From JAFDVL01 sp043783625 (GTDB taxonomy: Bacteria > Acidobacteriota > Blastocatellia > RBC074): a DNA stretch of 13,692 nt. The notes beneath the pieces are model-generated. The model did not search any database, was not told the origin of the DNA, and saw nothing but the letters and a program-made list of their open reading frames with translations. Made by a program: the position numbers and the translations under genes. The stretch spans positions 1 to 13,692 of the forward strand of contig JAYVZE010000127.1 of the NCBI GenBank assembly GCA_043783625.1, given 5' to 3'. Shown piece after piece: positions 6,068-13,533 of the stretch (position 1 is the first letter of the stretch; every line of letters begins with the position of its first letter).

Positions 6068-7040
6068 CCTTTATTTTTCCAGCGATAATGTCTTTCTTCG
6101 CTTGCTCAATTTTTTCAATCACCGCCGCAGGAATTAAGGCTTTGTTGTATTCATCAACCGCATAGCCGACGCCTTCATTATCCAATCCATACACGTGAAT
6201 TCCGCCTTTGAATTTTCCATCCACTTCGTCTTTGACCATTGAATACACGGCGTTATCTATGCGCTTAATCATCGAAGTCAGGATGTGTCCCGGCTTCATA
6301 TAATTCTGGTTTGAATCTACGCCGATGGCGAATTTATTGGCGGCTTCGGCGGCGTCGAAAACTCCTAAACCGGAATTTCCCGCTGCCTGAAAAATCACAT
6401 CGGCCCCCCGTTCAATTTGCGCCATACTCAGCTCGCGTCCCTTACTTGGATTATTCCACGCGGCGTCGGTGATTCCGACGTAATTAGGAATCACTTTGAT
6501 GTTCGGATTGGTGTATTTTGCACCTTCGGCATAGCCCGTAAAAAATTTATGAATCAGCGGAATGTCCATTCCTCCGACGAAGCCGATAGTATTGGTTTTA
6601 CTGGTCGAAGCCGCAATCATTCCTACCAGAAATGAACCTTCATGCTCTTTGAAAAGGAGGCTGGCGACGTTCGGGCTATCACAGACGCCATCCACAATTG
6701 CGAAGTGCGTGTTGGGATAATCTTTCGCTACTTGTTCAATCAGCGGAGCCTGCGCAAAGCCGATGCCAATAATTAAATTGTAGCCGTATTGCGCAAAGGC
6801 ACGCATCGCAGGTTCCAGCGAAGTTGCATCGCCCGGTTCCGCATCGCGCAGCACAATCGGCAATTCTTTTTTCGCTCGCGTGACGCCGACGTTCGCAGCC
6901 GTATTGAACGAACGATCATCTTTGCCGCCGATGTCGAAGACGATTCCGACCTTGATTTTATCGGCGTCAGCGGCATTCGGTTTCGTCGCGCAGGCGGTGA
7001 AAATGCAAAGCAGGCAAGTGAAAAGGAGTAGCTTTTTCAT
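6045..7040 (-). CDS. BMP/PnrA-family substrate-binding lipoprotein
   Basis: The 331-residue protein has a lipoprotein signal, MKKLLLFTCLLCIFTAC, with the acylated cysteine at C17. The mature domain is a BmpA/PnrA (TmpC) type binding protein: KVGIVFDIGGKDDRSFNTAA, GIGFAQAPLIEQVAKDYPNTHFAIVDG, EGSFLVGMIAA, IGFVGGMD, FQAAGNSGLGVFDAA and GVDSNQN. Characterised members bind purine nucleosides for import. The likely partner is the ABC ATPase at 3927-5411, now separated from it by the convergent nuclease-like gene. The C-terminus overlaps that gene by 23 bp. The downstream position relative to a nucleoside phosphorylase gene (7100-8407) supports a nucleoside substrate. No ribosome binding site is obvious. 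Confidence 0.92.
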   Translation of the reverse strand: MKKLLLFTCLLCIFTACATKPNAADADKIKVGIVFDIGGKDDRSFNTAANVGVTRAKKELPIVLRDAEPGDATSLEPAMRAFAQYGYNLIIGIGFAQAPLIEQVAKDYPNTHFAIVDGVCDSPNVASLLFKEHEGSFLVGMIAASTSKTNTIGFVGGMDIPLIHKFFTGYAEGAKYTNPNIKVIPNYVGITDAAWNNPSKGRELSMAQIERGADVIFQAAGNSGLGVFDAAEAANKFAIGVDSNQNYMKPGHILTSMIKRIDNAVYSMVKDEVDGKFKGGIHVYGLDNEGVGYAVDEYNKALIPAAVIEKIEQAKKDIIAGKIKVTDAMAK

Positions 7041-7084
7041 AAATGAATTCTTGCAGTTTCTTTCGAGCGATAAGCACGTTAGCA

Positions 7085-7105
7085 GCGCAAACTAAAAGTT
7101 TACGC
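7085..7105. repeat. Small hairpin overlapping the pdp stop codon
   Basis: GCGCAAACT (7085-7093) and AGTTTACGC (7097-7105) pair at 8 of 9 positions around AAA. The phosphorylase stop TAA (7102-7100) lies inside the right arm, so the hairpin would form at the end of that transcript. No clear T-tract follows. Its AAACT/AGTTT core also occurs in the element after radA (11863-11874), suggesting a dispersed repeat. Confidence 0.5.
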
Positions 7106-8407
7106 CACAATCAATTCTTTTATCAACGGTTCAAGCTGTGGAGGATTATCGCTGATTTCGTAGGCTTTGAGAATTCGCGCTCGCATTTCTGCCAGTTTAT
7201 TTTCATCATTGAAATACGCCGTTACCAACGGATCGCCAATGTTGATGCGGTCGCCGAGCTTTGCGTGAATGGATAAGCCGACACCGTAATCAATTTTATC
7301 TTCAAGTTTCTTGCGACCGCCGCCCCAATCCATGACGATACGCCCGATTTCATCCGTAGCAATTTGGGAAACAAAACCATTATTTTGTGCGGCGATAAGA
7401 GCTTGAGATTTTCCTTTCGGAAGCAAATTTACATCATCAATTATTCGAGAATCGCCGTGTTGCGCTTCGATGCAAGAGCGAAATTTTTCTAACGCTGCTC
7501 CCGATTGTAAGGCGGCAAGAGCTTTTCTTCGCGCAACGTCCAGGTCAACAGTAACGCCTCCGACTACCAGCATGTGTGCGGAAAGTTCAATACTTAACGC
7601 CGCAAAATCTCCAACTAAATTTCCGCGCAACACTTCTATCGCTTCTATTGTTTCGACTGCGTTGCCGACCCAGCGACCGAGCGGCTGATTCATGTTGGTG
7701 AGAAGCGCGACTGTCCGCTTGCCCATTGCGCGGGAAGCGTTCACCAGCATTTGTGCTAATTTTTTAGCACCTTCGTATTCGCGCATAAACGCGCCATTGC
7801 CGAATTTCACGTCGAGGACTAACCCGTCAATTCCTTCGGCTAATTTTTTTGACAAAATCGAAGCCACGATAAATGGGCGAAAGGGAACTGTCGCGGTCAA
7901 ATCTCGCAGCGCATAAATCTTTTTGTCTGCCGGCGCAATTTCTTTTGTTTGTCCGATCAACGACAAGCCACATTTTTTTAAAGTTGCACGAAATTCATCC
8001 AGCGATAAATCTGTCCGAAAACCGGGAATGGATTCGAGCTTGTCAAGAGTTCCTCCCGTATGCGCGAGCGCACGACCTGAAATCATCGGGACGATCAGCC
8101 CGCAGGCAGCCGCTACGGGTGCGACTACAAGGGAAGTTTTATCGCCGACGCCGCCGGTGGAATGTTTGTCAACTTTGGCTCCAGGGATGTCGTCGTGCTT
8201 GAGGACTTCGCCGGAATGCAGCATATCTTCCAGCAGGGCAGTGGTTTCGGACTCGCTCATCCCATTCAAAAACGCCGCCATCAGAAACGCCGACATTTGA
8301 TAATCGGGGATTTCGTCCTTCGTGTAGCCACGAATCAGGAAGGCGATTTCGTCGCGGGTCAATTCGCCTTGGTCACGTTTTTTTTCGATTAAATCTTGAG
8401 GTCTCAT
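7100..8407 (-). CDS. pdp: Pyrimidine nucleoside (thymidine) phosphorylase
   Basis: The 435-residue enzyme splits thymidine and/or uridine with phosphate, giving the base and (deoxy)ribose-1-phosphate in the cytoplasm. Sequence marks are the phosphate loop K81-HSTGGVGDK, SGRALAHTGGTLDKLESIPGF (110-130), and the base-binding residues R168 (ALRDLTATV), S183 and K187 (ASILSKK). These match E. coli DeoA R171, S186 and K190. Length agrees with the family (433-440). I chose MRPQDLIEKK as the start. An in-frame ATG at 8485 adds 26 residues, but they are translated from a dispersed repeat and are not part of the family. No Shine-Dalgarno is seen at either start. Whether it prefers thymidine (DeoA) or accepts uridine (Pdp) cannot be decided by eye. 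Its place beside a BMP-type importer suggests nucleoside salvage. Confidence 0.94.
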   Translation of the reverse strand: MRPQDLIEKKRDQGELTRDEIAFLIRGYTKDEIPDYQMSAFLMAAFLNGMSESETTALLEDMLHSGEVLKHDDIPGAKVDKHSTGGVGDKTSLVVAPVAAACGLIVPMISGRALAHTGGTLDKLESIPGFRTDLSLDEFRATLKKCGLSLIGQTKEIAPADKKIYALRDLTATVPFRPFIVASILSKKLAEGIDGLVLDVKFGNGAFMREYEGAKKLAQMLVNASRAMGKRTVALLTNMNQPLGRWVGNAVETIEAIEVLRGNLVGDFAALSIELSAHMLVVGGVTVDLDVARRKALAALQSGAALEKFRSCIEAQHGDSRIIDDVNLLPKGKSQALIAAQNNGFVSQIATDEIGRIVMDWGGGRKKLEDKIDYGVGLSIHAKLGDRINIGDPLVTAYFNDENKLAEMRARILKAYEISDNPPQLEPLIKELIVA

Positions 8408-8419
8408 TTGATATTTTTT

Positions 8420-8547
8420 GCCACGAATTTTCACGAAGATTTTAGCCACAGATGGACACCGATGAACACTGATTTTTGATGTCATAAAAATAATCCGTGT
8501 TTATCGGTGTCCATCTGTGGTTCATTCTTTTTTTCTTAATTCGTGGC
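8420..8547. repeat. Dispersed inverted repeat between HAD and pdp genes
   Basis: The inner arms 8446-8474 and 8492-8520 (starting CCACAGATGGACACCGAT) match at 27 of 29 positions with a 17-nt loop. The outer arms GCCACGAATT (8420-8429) and AATTCGTGGC (8538-8547) match perfectly. The right outer arm supplies the last codons and stop of the HAD gene (ATN-stop). The left part supplies the false N-terminal extension of the phosphorylase frame. This repeat type recurs in many unrelated bacterial genomes. No transposase or protein is associated with it here. Confidence 0.85.
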
Positions 8548-9237
8548 TAATCTTTCCAGCACTTTTATTAATTCACTGATATTCGTAAGCCGCACAAATT
8601 CCTTACCTTCCAACTCTTCTTCCGTCACCAATTCATGCACCCACGTTGTCTCAAAGGGAATATGCACGCCTTTGCCGCCAATTGCCACTACGGGCAGGAC
8701 ATCGGACTTCAGGGAATTACCAGCCATCAGGAAATTCTCTGGTTTGACTTGGTAGCGGTTGACGATTTCCTGATACGACTTTGGGGTTTTTTCAGAGACG
8801 ATTTCAACCCCGTCAAATAAATCTCCCAAGCCGGAGCGGGCGATTTTCGCTTCCTGCTCGAATAAATCGCCTTTGGTTATGAGCAGGATTTTGTACTCGT
8901 TTTTCAACGTAGAAATCGTTGCTTCGACGCCGGAGAAAACTTCCATCGGTTGCCGGAGCATGTCCCACGCAATGGAAATAATTTCCTGAATTTCGTGACC
9001 CTTGATGCGCCCTTCCGTCAATTGAATCGCGGTTTCAATCATTGATAGAGTGAAGGATTTAATGCCGTATCCGTAACGATTCAGATTCTGCATTTCGGTT
9101 TTATCCAACCGTTCGCCAATCCATTCTTCGTTGTGATAACGCTTGAGAATGTTAACAAAAACATCTTTCGCTGCGGTGTAATATCGTTCGTTGTGCCAGA
9201 GCGTATCGTCGGCATCAAAAGCAATTACTTCAATCAT
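8536..9237 (-). CDS. HAD-superfamily hydrolase (phosphatase-like)
   Basis: The 233-residue protein has the four HAD motifs: nucleophile D8 and acid/base D10 in FDADDTL (7-13), T121 in LLITKGD, a lysine in SEKTPKS (K150 or K153), and GNSLKSD with D179 as the metal ligand. The helical cap between residues 15 and 100 is of the subfamily I type. Such enzymes dephosphorylate small phosphate esters, and the substrate cannot be read from sequence. The gene starts 12 bp after ispF, so it probably belongs to the same transcript. Its C-terminus ends in dispersed-repeat sequence, so the last three residues and the stop codon are repeat-derived. Confidence 0.88.
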   Translation of the reverse strand: MIEVIAFDADDTLWHNERYYTAAKDVFVNILKRYHNEEWIGERLDKTEMQNLNRYGYGIKSFTLSMIETAIQLTEGRIKGHEIQEIISIAWDMLRQPMEVFSGVEATISTLKNEYKILLITKGDLFEQEAKIARSGLGDLFDGVEIVSEKTPKSYQEIVNRYQVKPENFLMAGNSLKSDVLPVVAIGGKGVHIPFETTWVHELVTEEELEGKEFVRLTNISELIKVLERLATN

Positions 9238-9249
9238 TTTGGTAGTGTA

Positions 9250-9756
9250 TTACTGGCGGGTAATCATCGCAATCGCCTGCGCTGCAATTGCTTCACCTCG
9301 TCCGACGGCATCTAATCCTTCATTGGTTTTGGCTTTGATGTTGATGAAGGATTCGTCAATGTTCATGGCTTCAGAAAGCTTTCTCCGCATGGCCGGAATG
9401 TGTGGCATCATCTTCGGTTTTTCAGCCATAATGGTAGCGTCAATATTGACGATGCTCCATCCGGCTTCATTTAGTAATGCAATTGTTTTCCTGAGAAACA
9501 TCAAGCTATCTGCGCCCTTCCAGTTCGAGTCTTTGTCAGAAAAATGAGAGCCAATATCGCCGAGTCCGGCTGCACCCAGCAGCGCATCGGTGATGGCGTG
9601 CGACAGACTGTCGGCGTCAGAATGTCCAAGCAAACCTTTTTCGAAAGGAATCTCCACGCCGCCTAGGATTAGTTTGCGGCCTTCCACTAATTTGTGGATG
9701 TCGTTACCAAGTCCGACACGAAAAGCTGGAAAATTTTTGGTAATGTCTTCAGTCAT
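9250..9756 (-). CDS. ispF: 2-C-methyl-D-erythritol 2,4-cyclodiphosphate synthase
   Basis: The 168-residue enzyme of the MEP isoprenoid pathway converts CDP-methylerythritol 2-phosphate to the cyclic diphosphate and CMP. Zinc ligands are visible: D19 and H21 in GNDIHKL and H53 in LSHAITDALLGA. GHSDAD (44-49), GDIGSHF (66-72) and the C-terminal KTNEGLDAVGRGEAIAAQA are family signatures. The N-terminus is about ten residues longer than the E. coli protein. The gene begins two bases after the ispD stop codon, so translation is probably coupled. The substrate-producing kinase IspE is not in the window. Confidence 0.97.
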   Translation of the reverse strand: MTEDITKNFPAFRVGLGNDIHKLVEGRKLILGGVEIPFEKGLLGHSDADSLSHAITDALLGAAGLGDIGSHFSDKDSNWKGADSLMFLRKTIALLNEAGWSIVNIDATIMAEKPKMMPHIPAMRRKLSEAMNIDESFINIKAKTNEGLDAVGRGEAIAAQAIAMITRQ

Positions 9757-9758
9757 TT

Positions 9759-10448
9759 TTAGAAATAAGCGATGAGCTTTCCCGCCAGTTTGAGATCTTC
9801 AAGTGTGGTGATTTTGATATTATTGGCAGAACCTTCAACAATGGCGATAGGCACTCCGAGGCGTTCTACCAATAACGAATCATCCGTCATAAATTCTGAG
9901 GAAACTTTATCCGCACGTGCTTGTTCATTGGCTTTCAGTAGTAATTCGTAGCGAAATGCCTGTGGCGTTTGCGCCCGAAAAATTGTATTCCGGTCGAGAG
10001 TTTTGGTGATGAATCCGTCGTTAACTTCTTTGAGAGTATCGGTTGAGGGCAGCGCTAAAATTGCGGCTCCTGTTTCTTTGGCACGTGCGATGACGGCGGA
10101 AATTTGAGCCGCAGTGACAAACGGGCGCACAGCGTCATGGACGACTACGATGTCAGGATTTAACGCGGCGCAGGCGGTTAGTGCATTTTTGATGGAGTCG
10201 CTCCGTTCCTTGCCGCCGGGAACCAGATGGATTGTTTTCTGGATCGAATGATTTGAAATTTGATTACTAAAGGAAGGTATCTCATCCTCCGCCAACGCGA
10301 CAATAATAACATCAATATCTTTGCATTGGCTGAAGCGATTGATCGTATGAAAGATAATTGGGACGCCAGCTAAGGGAAGAAATTGCTTTGGGATTTCGCT
10401 GCCCAGTCGCTTACCAGTTCCGGCAGCAGGGATAATGGCTACATTCAT
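9759..10448 (-). CDS. ispD: 2-C-methyl-D-erythritol 4-phosphate cytidylyltransferase
   Basis: The 229-residue enzyme transfers CMP from CTP to methylerythritol 4-phosphate, the third step of the MEP pathway. Motifs: the nucleotide-binding PAAGTGKRLGSEIPKQF (7-23), GGKERSDSI, HDAVRPF, TPQAF, TDD and NIKITT. The start MNVAIIPAAG gives the usual family length (E. coli 236). An upstream in-frame ATG at 10526 would add 26 residues encoded by the adjacent AGTGCTGAG-type repeat, so I reject it. No Shine-Dalgarno is visible. It is followed after two bases by ispF, a common pairing or fusion in other bacteria. Confidence 0.97.
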   Translation of the reverse strand: MNVAIIPAAGTGKRLGSEIPKQFLPLAGVPIIFHTINRFSQCKDIDVIIVALAEDEIPSFSNQISNHSIQKTIHLVPGGKERSDSIKNALTACAALNPDIVVVHDAVRPFVTAAQISAVIARAKETGAAILALPSTDTLKEVNDGFITKTLDRNTIFRAQTPQAFRYELLLKANEQARADKVSSEFMTDDSLLVERLGVPIAIVEGSANNIKITTLEDLKLAGKLIAYF

Positions 10449-10451
10449 AAG

Positions 10452-10581
10452 AAGTGCTGAGAAGAAAGTGCTGAGTTGGACAGTACTGAGTGCTGAGCTT
10501 TGAGTTTGATAGCTTGTATTCAGCACTCAAAACTCAGCACTTTAGGACTCAGTACTCAGCACTGTCCTACTCAGCACTTTC
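10452..10581. repeat. AGTGCTGAG-type inverted repeat between ispD and the PIN-TRAM gene
   Basis: The outermost perfect-length arms 10464-10484 and 10561-10581 match at 20 of 21 (GAAAGTGCTGAGTNGGACAG). Inside and around them, copies of AGTGCTGAG/AGTACTGAG occur in both orientations. Nearly the whole 133-bp gap (10449-10581) is this element. It abuts the PIN-TRAM stop codon (10584-10582) and nearly reaches the ispD start. It can form a long hairpin in the operon transcript, but it has no T-tract and no coding content. Confidence 0.8.
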
Positions 10582-11685
10582 CTATGATTCCGTGACGGCG
10601 CGTGGTGGACGGAACTCACGAGCTTCGCGTGGATAGTCGCGTTGCTGTTCACGTGGATCAGGTTTTTGATTGTCTTCAGCGCGTCCGAAAATCATTTTTC
10701 CTGCGGTGGTTTGCAACACGCTGGTCACGATTAAATCTACATTTTTGCCAATTAAACGGCGGGCGTTATCAACGACGACCATTGTGCCATCGTCGAGATA
10801 CGCGACGCCCTGACTGTATTCTTTGCCTTCTTTCAGCACAAAGACGCGCATCGTCTCACCCGGCAGCACGACAGGTTTTAGCGTGTTCGCCAGTTCGTTG
10901 ATATTGAGAACGTCTACACCGCGCACGTGTGCGACTTTGTTCAAATTGAAATCGTTCGTGACGATGGGAGCGTTGAGCAATTTTCCAAGTTCAATCAGTT
11001 TCAGATCAACTTCTTTAACGTTTGGAAAATCGCCTTCCCAGATTTGCACTTCAAGGTTTCCGTTTTTCTGGATGCGCTGCAAGATGTCCAATCCGCGCCG
11101 TCCACGATTGCGTTTGGCTCCGTCAGAAGAATCTGCGATTTGTTGCAACTCGCGCAAGACAAATTCAGGGATCAGGATGATGCCACCAAGAAATCCGGTT
11201 TCAGCAATGTCAGCCACGCGTCCATCAATAATCACGCTTGTATCAAGAATCTTAAAGGTTGTTTTGGTCGGAGTTCGATCCGTTAATAATCCGCCTAACG
11301 CGCCAAGATCAAGATAATCTCCTTTGACTGCTCCCACCATTAATCCGACGTAGCCCATCAAAAGTGTAATTGCAATCGTCGAAAAAGATTGGATCGGATG
11401 ATCCCATTTTTGTGCTGTAATTAAAAAGCCAATGAGCGAAGCTCCGACAATACCAACCGTGGAGCCGATAGCGGCTCCGATCAATGTTTTTAAAGTTGCT
11501 TTGCGAATCCGCAGTTCAAAAAAGATGATTCCGATGGCGAGTAATAACGCTGAAATTGCTGATAAAATCGAAGCTGGAAGGTTAAGTTGGTTAGCGAGTT
11601 GAGAAGGAAATGGCTGCGTGAAAAAACCTGCCGCAACCATAATAATCACGAATACCGTGCGTATCATTATTACATCTAAAGTCAT
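10582..11685 (-). CDS. Membrane-anchored PIN-TRAM domain protein (YacL-like)
   Basis: The 367-residue protein has four predicted membrane helices (about 9-24, 40-58, 67-91, 103-121). A PIN nuclease-like domain follows (about 144-268) with acidic residues D148 in KILDTSVIIDGRVADI, E174 in LIPEFVLREL, and D245 in IVTNDFNLNK. A TRAM-like RNA-binding domain lies at about 270-332 (PGETMRVFVLKEGKEYSQGVAYLDDGTMVVV). The charged tail is rich in arginine and proline. B. subtilis YacL has the same architecture and sits between disA and ispD. The predicted role is RNA cleavage or binding at the membrane, but the substrate is unknown. GAGG at 11693-11690 lies only four bases before the ATG, a short but plausible ribosome binding site. 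Confidence 0.9.
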   Translation of the reverse strand: MTLDVIMIRTVFVIIMVAAGFFTQPFPSQLANQLNLPASILSAISALLLAIGIIFFELRIRKATLKTLIGAAIGSTVGIVGASLIGFLITAQKWDHPIQSFSTIAITLLMGYVGLMVGAVKGDYLDLGALGGLLTDRTPTKTTFKILDTSVIIDGRVADIAETGFLGGIILIPEFVLRELQQIADSSDGAKRNRGRRGLDILQRIQKNGNLEVQIWEGDFPNVKEVDLKLIELGKLLNAPIVTNDFNLNKVAHVRGVDVLNINELANTLKPVVLPGETMRVFVLKEGKEYSQGVAYLDDGTMVVVDNARRLIGKNVDLIVTSVLQTTAGKMIFGRAEDNQKPDPREQQRDYPREAREFRPPRAVTES

Positions 11686-11818
11686 AAGTCCTCGACATGA
11701 GATAACCTGCGATGAGGTGAAAAATAAGAGTTTGTATGAATCAGAATTAATACTTACGGGCTGAATTGTAGCACGGGGAATCAGGAATCAGAATAGCTAC
11801 ACTGAGGCTGATGGCTAA

Positions 11819-11885
11819 GCTCAGAGTTCGTGTTTCCGCCAGCGAAGCGCGGCGGAAAAGGCAAACTGAAGTTTGAACTCTGAGC
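11819..11885. repeat. Multi-stem palindromic element after radA
   Basis: GCTCAGAGTTC (11819-11829) pairs perfectly with GAACTCTGAGC (11875-11885). The inner arms TTTCCGCC (11833-11840) and GGCGGAAA (11851-11858) also pair perfectly. A third small hairpin is AAAC/GTTT (11863-11866/11871-11874). The element starts 4 bp after the radA stop and would cap its transcript as a branched structure. No T-tract is present. The rest of the 203-bp gap to the PIN-TRAM gene shows no gene. Confidence 0.7.
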
Positions 11886-11888
11886 ACA

Positions 11889-13268
11889 CTAAAAAATTGC
11901 CTCCAGCGCATCAACCACAGACCGTACCCCAATGATTTCAATGCGATCATCTTCTTCAATGCCTGATAAATTATTGGCGGGAATGATCGCTCGTTTGAAG
12001 CCCATTCGCGCAGCTTCGCGGATTCTGATCGAAGCGTGCGAACCAGCGCGGACTTCACCCGCGAGACCGACTTCGCCGAAGACGATGGTGTGCTGATTGA
12101 TCGGAATATTGCGAAAACTGGAAACAATCGCAGCGATAATTCCTAAATCTGTCGCGGGTTCGTCCAGCGTCATTCCGCCGACCAGATTCACGTAAATATC
12201 ATCGCCCGACATCATTAATCCGACACGCTTTTCAAGCATTGCGACGAGGAGCGCAACGCGGTTGACTTCAATGCCTTGCGTCGTGCGGCGACCATTGCCG
12301 AATTTTGAAGAACTCACCAACGCCTGAATTTCAACCAACATCGGGCGCGTTCCTTCGATGGCTCCGAGGACGGCAGAGCCGGCGACTCCGAGCGGACGTT
12401 CGCTCAAAAATAATTCGGAAGGATTGGCGACTCCGACTAAGCCGCGTCCGGTCATTTCAAATATTCCCAGCTCGTTCGCGGCTCCAAAACGATTTTTGGC
12501 GGCGCGTAAAATTCGATGATTGTGGTAACGCTCGCCTTCAAAATACAACACGGTGTCTACGATATGTTCAAGTGCTTTCGGCCCTGCAATCATGCCGTCT
12601 TTCGTGATGTGACCAATGAGGAAGACGGGGATAGAGGAATTTTTGGCGAGCAGTAAAAATTGCCCGGCGGCTTCACGCACCTGCGAGACCGAACCCGGAG
12701 CCGATTCGATTTTTTCTGAGTAAACGGTTTGGATTGAATCTACGATGACGGCGCGTGGTTCGAGCCGATTAATTTCATCAAAAATCTTTTCGAGATTGGT
12801 TTCTGCGAGCAAAAATAAATTCTCAGGATTCAACCCTAAACGTTCGCCGCGCAGCTTAATTTGTTTCTCACTTTCTTCGCCGGAGACATACAATACATTG
12901 CCGTAAACTTTACTGAGTTTATCTGAAACGTCCATTAATAAAGTAGATTTTCCGATGCCGGGCGCACCGCCGATGAGGACGAGAGAGCCGGGCACAATGC
13001 CGCCACCGAGGACGCGGTCGAATTCTTCGATGCCCGTGACTTCGCGGGCATCGGCTTGCGTTTCGATTTCGGAAAAGGGAACTGGCTTGTTATCGCGGAG
13101 CTTCAATCCTGCCCGTGAAATCGTCGTCTGATTGCTGCTGACCGTTCGTTCGCGTTCTTCGACGAAAGAATTCCAGGCATTGCAATCAGGGCATTTTCCC
13201 AGCCATTTGGGGGATTGGCTGCCACATTGTTGACACGTGTAAACTGTGCGCGGAGCTTTAGTTGACAT
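11889..13268 (-). CDS. radA: DNA repair protein RadA
   Basis: The 459-residue protein acts in homologous recombination as a RecA-like branch-migration helicase. The N-terminal zinc finger is C12-x2-C15 ... C26-x2-C29. A RecA-like ATPase core has Walker A GAPGIGKST (101-109), YVSGEES (128-134), VIVDSIQ (Walker B, 175-181) and the diagnostic KNRFG (258-262). The C-terminal third is the Lon protease-like domain (about 285-459, with GTRPMLVEIQALV and TDLGIIAAIVSS) and lacks a Lon-type catalytic serine-lysine dyad. Length is normal (E. coli 460). It heads the minus-strand block leading to ispD-ispF. The start MSTKAPRTVYTC places the zinc finger at the usual distance. There is no strong Shine-Dalgarno. 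A TATAAT box lies about 56 bp upstream. Confidence 0.97.
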   Translation of the reverse strand: MSTKAPRTVYTCQQCGSQSPKWLGKCPDCNAWNSFVEERERTVSSNQTTISRAGLKLRDNKPVPFSEIETQADAREVTGIEEFDRVLGGGIVPGSLVLIGGAPGIGKSTLLMDVSDKLSKVYGNVLYVSGEESEKQIKLRGERLGLNPENLFLLAETNLEKIFDEINRLEPRAVIVDSIQTVYSEKIESAPGSVSQVREAAGQFLLLAKNSSIPVFLIGHITKDGMIAGPKALEHIVDTVLYFEGERYHNHRILRAAKNRFGAANELGIFEMTGRGLVGVANPSELFLSERPLGVAGSAVLGAIEGTRPMLVEIQALVSSSKFGNGRRTTQGIEVNRVALLVAMLEKRVGLMMSGDDIYVNLVGGMTLDEPATDLGIIAAIVSSFRNIPINQHTIVFGEVGLAGEVRAGSHASIRIREAARMGFKRAIIPANNLSGIEEDDRIEIIGVRSVVDALEAIF

Positions 13269-13311
13269 AATGTTTATCGGGTAAATTTTGTTAGTGCAGA
13301 AGCCCGCACGC

Positions 13312-13533
13312 AGTAAGGGCGTTATTATACTGCAAACGGTTGTTAACTGCGCTTTTTCTCATCCACGAAGAACACGAAGGAACACGAAGAAAGACAATCA
13401 TCTCATGGGTTTTCTTCGCGTTTACTTCGTGCCCCTTCGTGTTCTTCGTGGATGAAAACCTCAGATTGTTCCCGTGGTCGGTATATTGAATTAGAAAATT
13501 CGGAATTTCGCATGGAGTAATAGCGCCCTTACT
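13312..13533. repeat. Nested dispersed inverted repeats upstream of radA
   Basis: The outer arms 13312-13327 (AGTAAGGGCGTTATTA) and 13518-13533 match at 15 of 16. The inner arms 13360-13389 and 13425-13454 (CATCCACGAAGAACACGAAG...) match at 28 of 30. The inner pair is a family found in many genomes. The outer pair, with the preceding AGAAGCCCGCACG, looks like a second family into which the first inserted. A 91-codon frame across it is repeat translation, not a gene. Confidence 0.8.
13324..13329 (-). promoter_or_regulatory. Possible -10 box for radA
   Basis: The minus strand reads TATAAT here, 55 bp before the radA ATG. No convincing -35 lies 15-19 bp upstream. The box falls inside the right part of a dispersed repeat arm (13312-13327), so it may be coincidence. 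Confidence 0.3.

Noticed and set aside
8408..8485. N-terminal extension of the phosphorylase from ATG 8485
   Set aside because: The 26 extra residues are a translation of the dispersed repeat at 8420-8547 and are absent from the enzyme family.
10449..10526. N-terminal extension of IspD from ATG 10526
   Set aside because: It is encoded by the AGTGCTGAG repeat. The conserved family start is MNVAIIPAAGTG.
13360..13454. CACGAAG repeats as a CRISPR-like or tandem array
   Set aside because: There are only two inverted arms, with no regular spacers and no cas genes.
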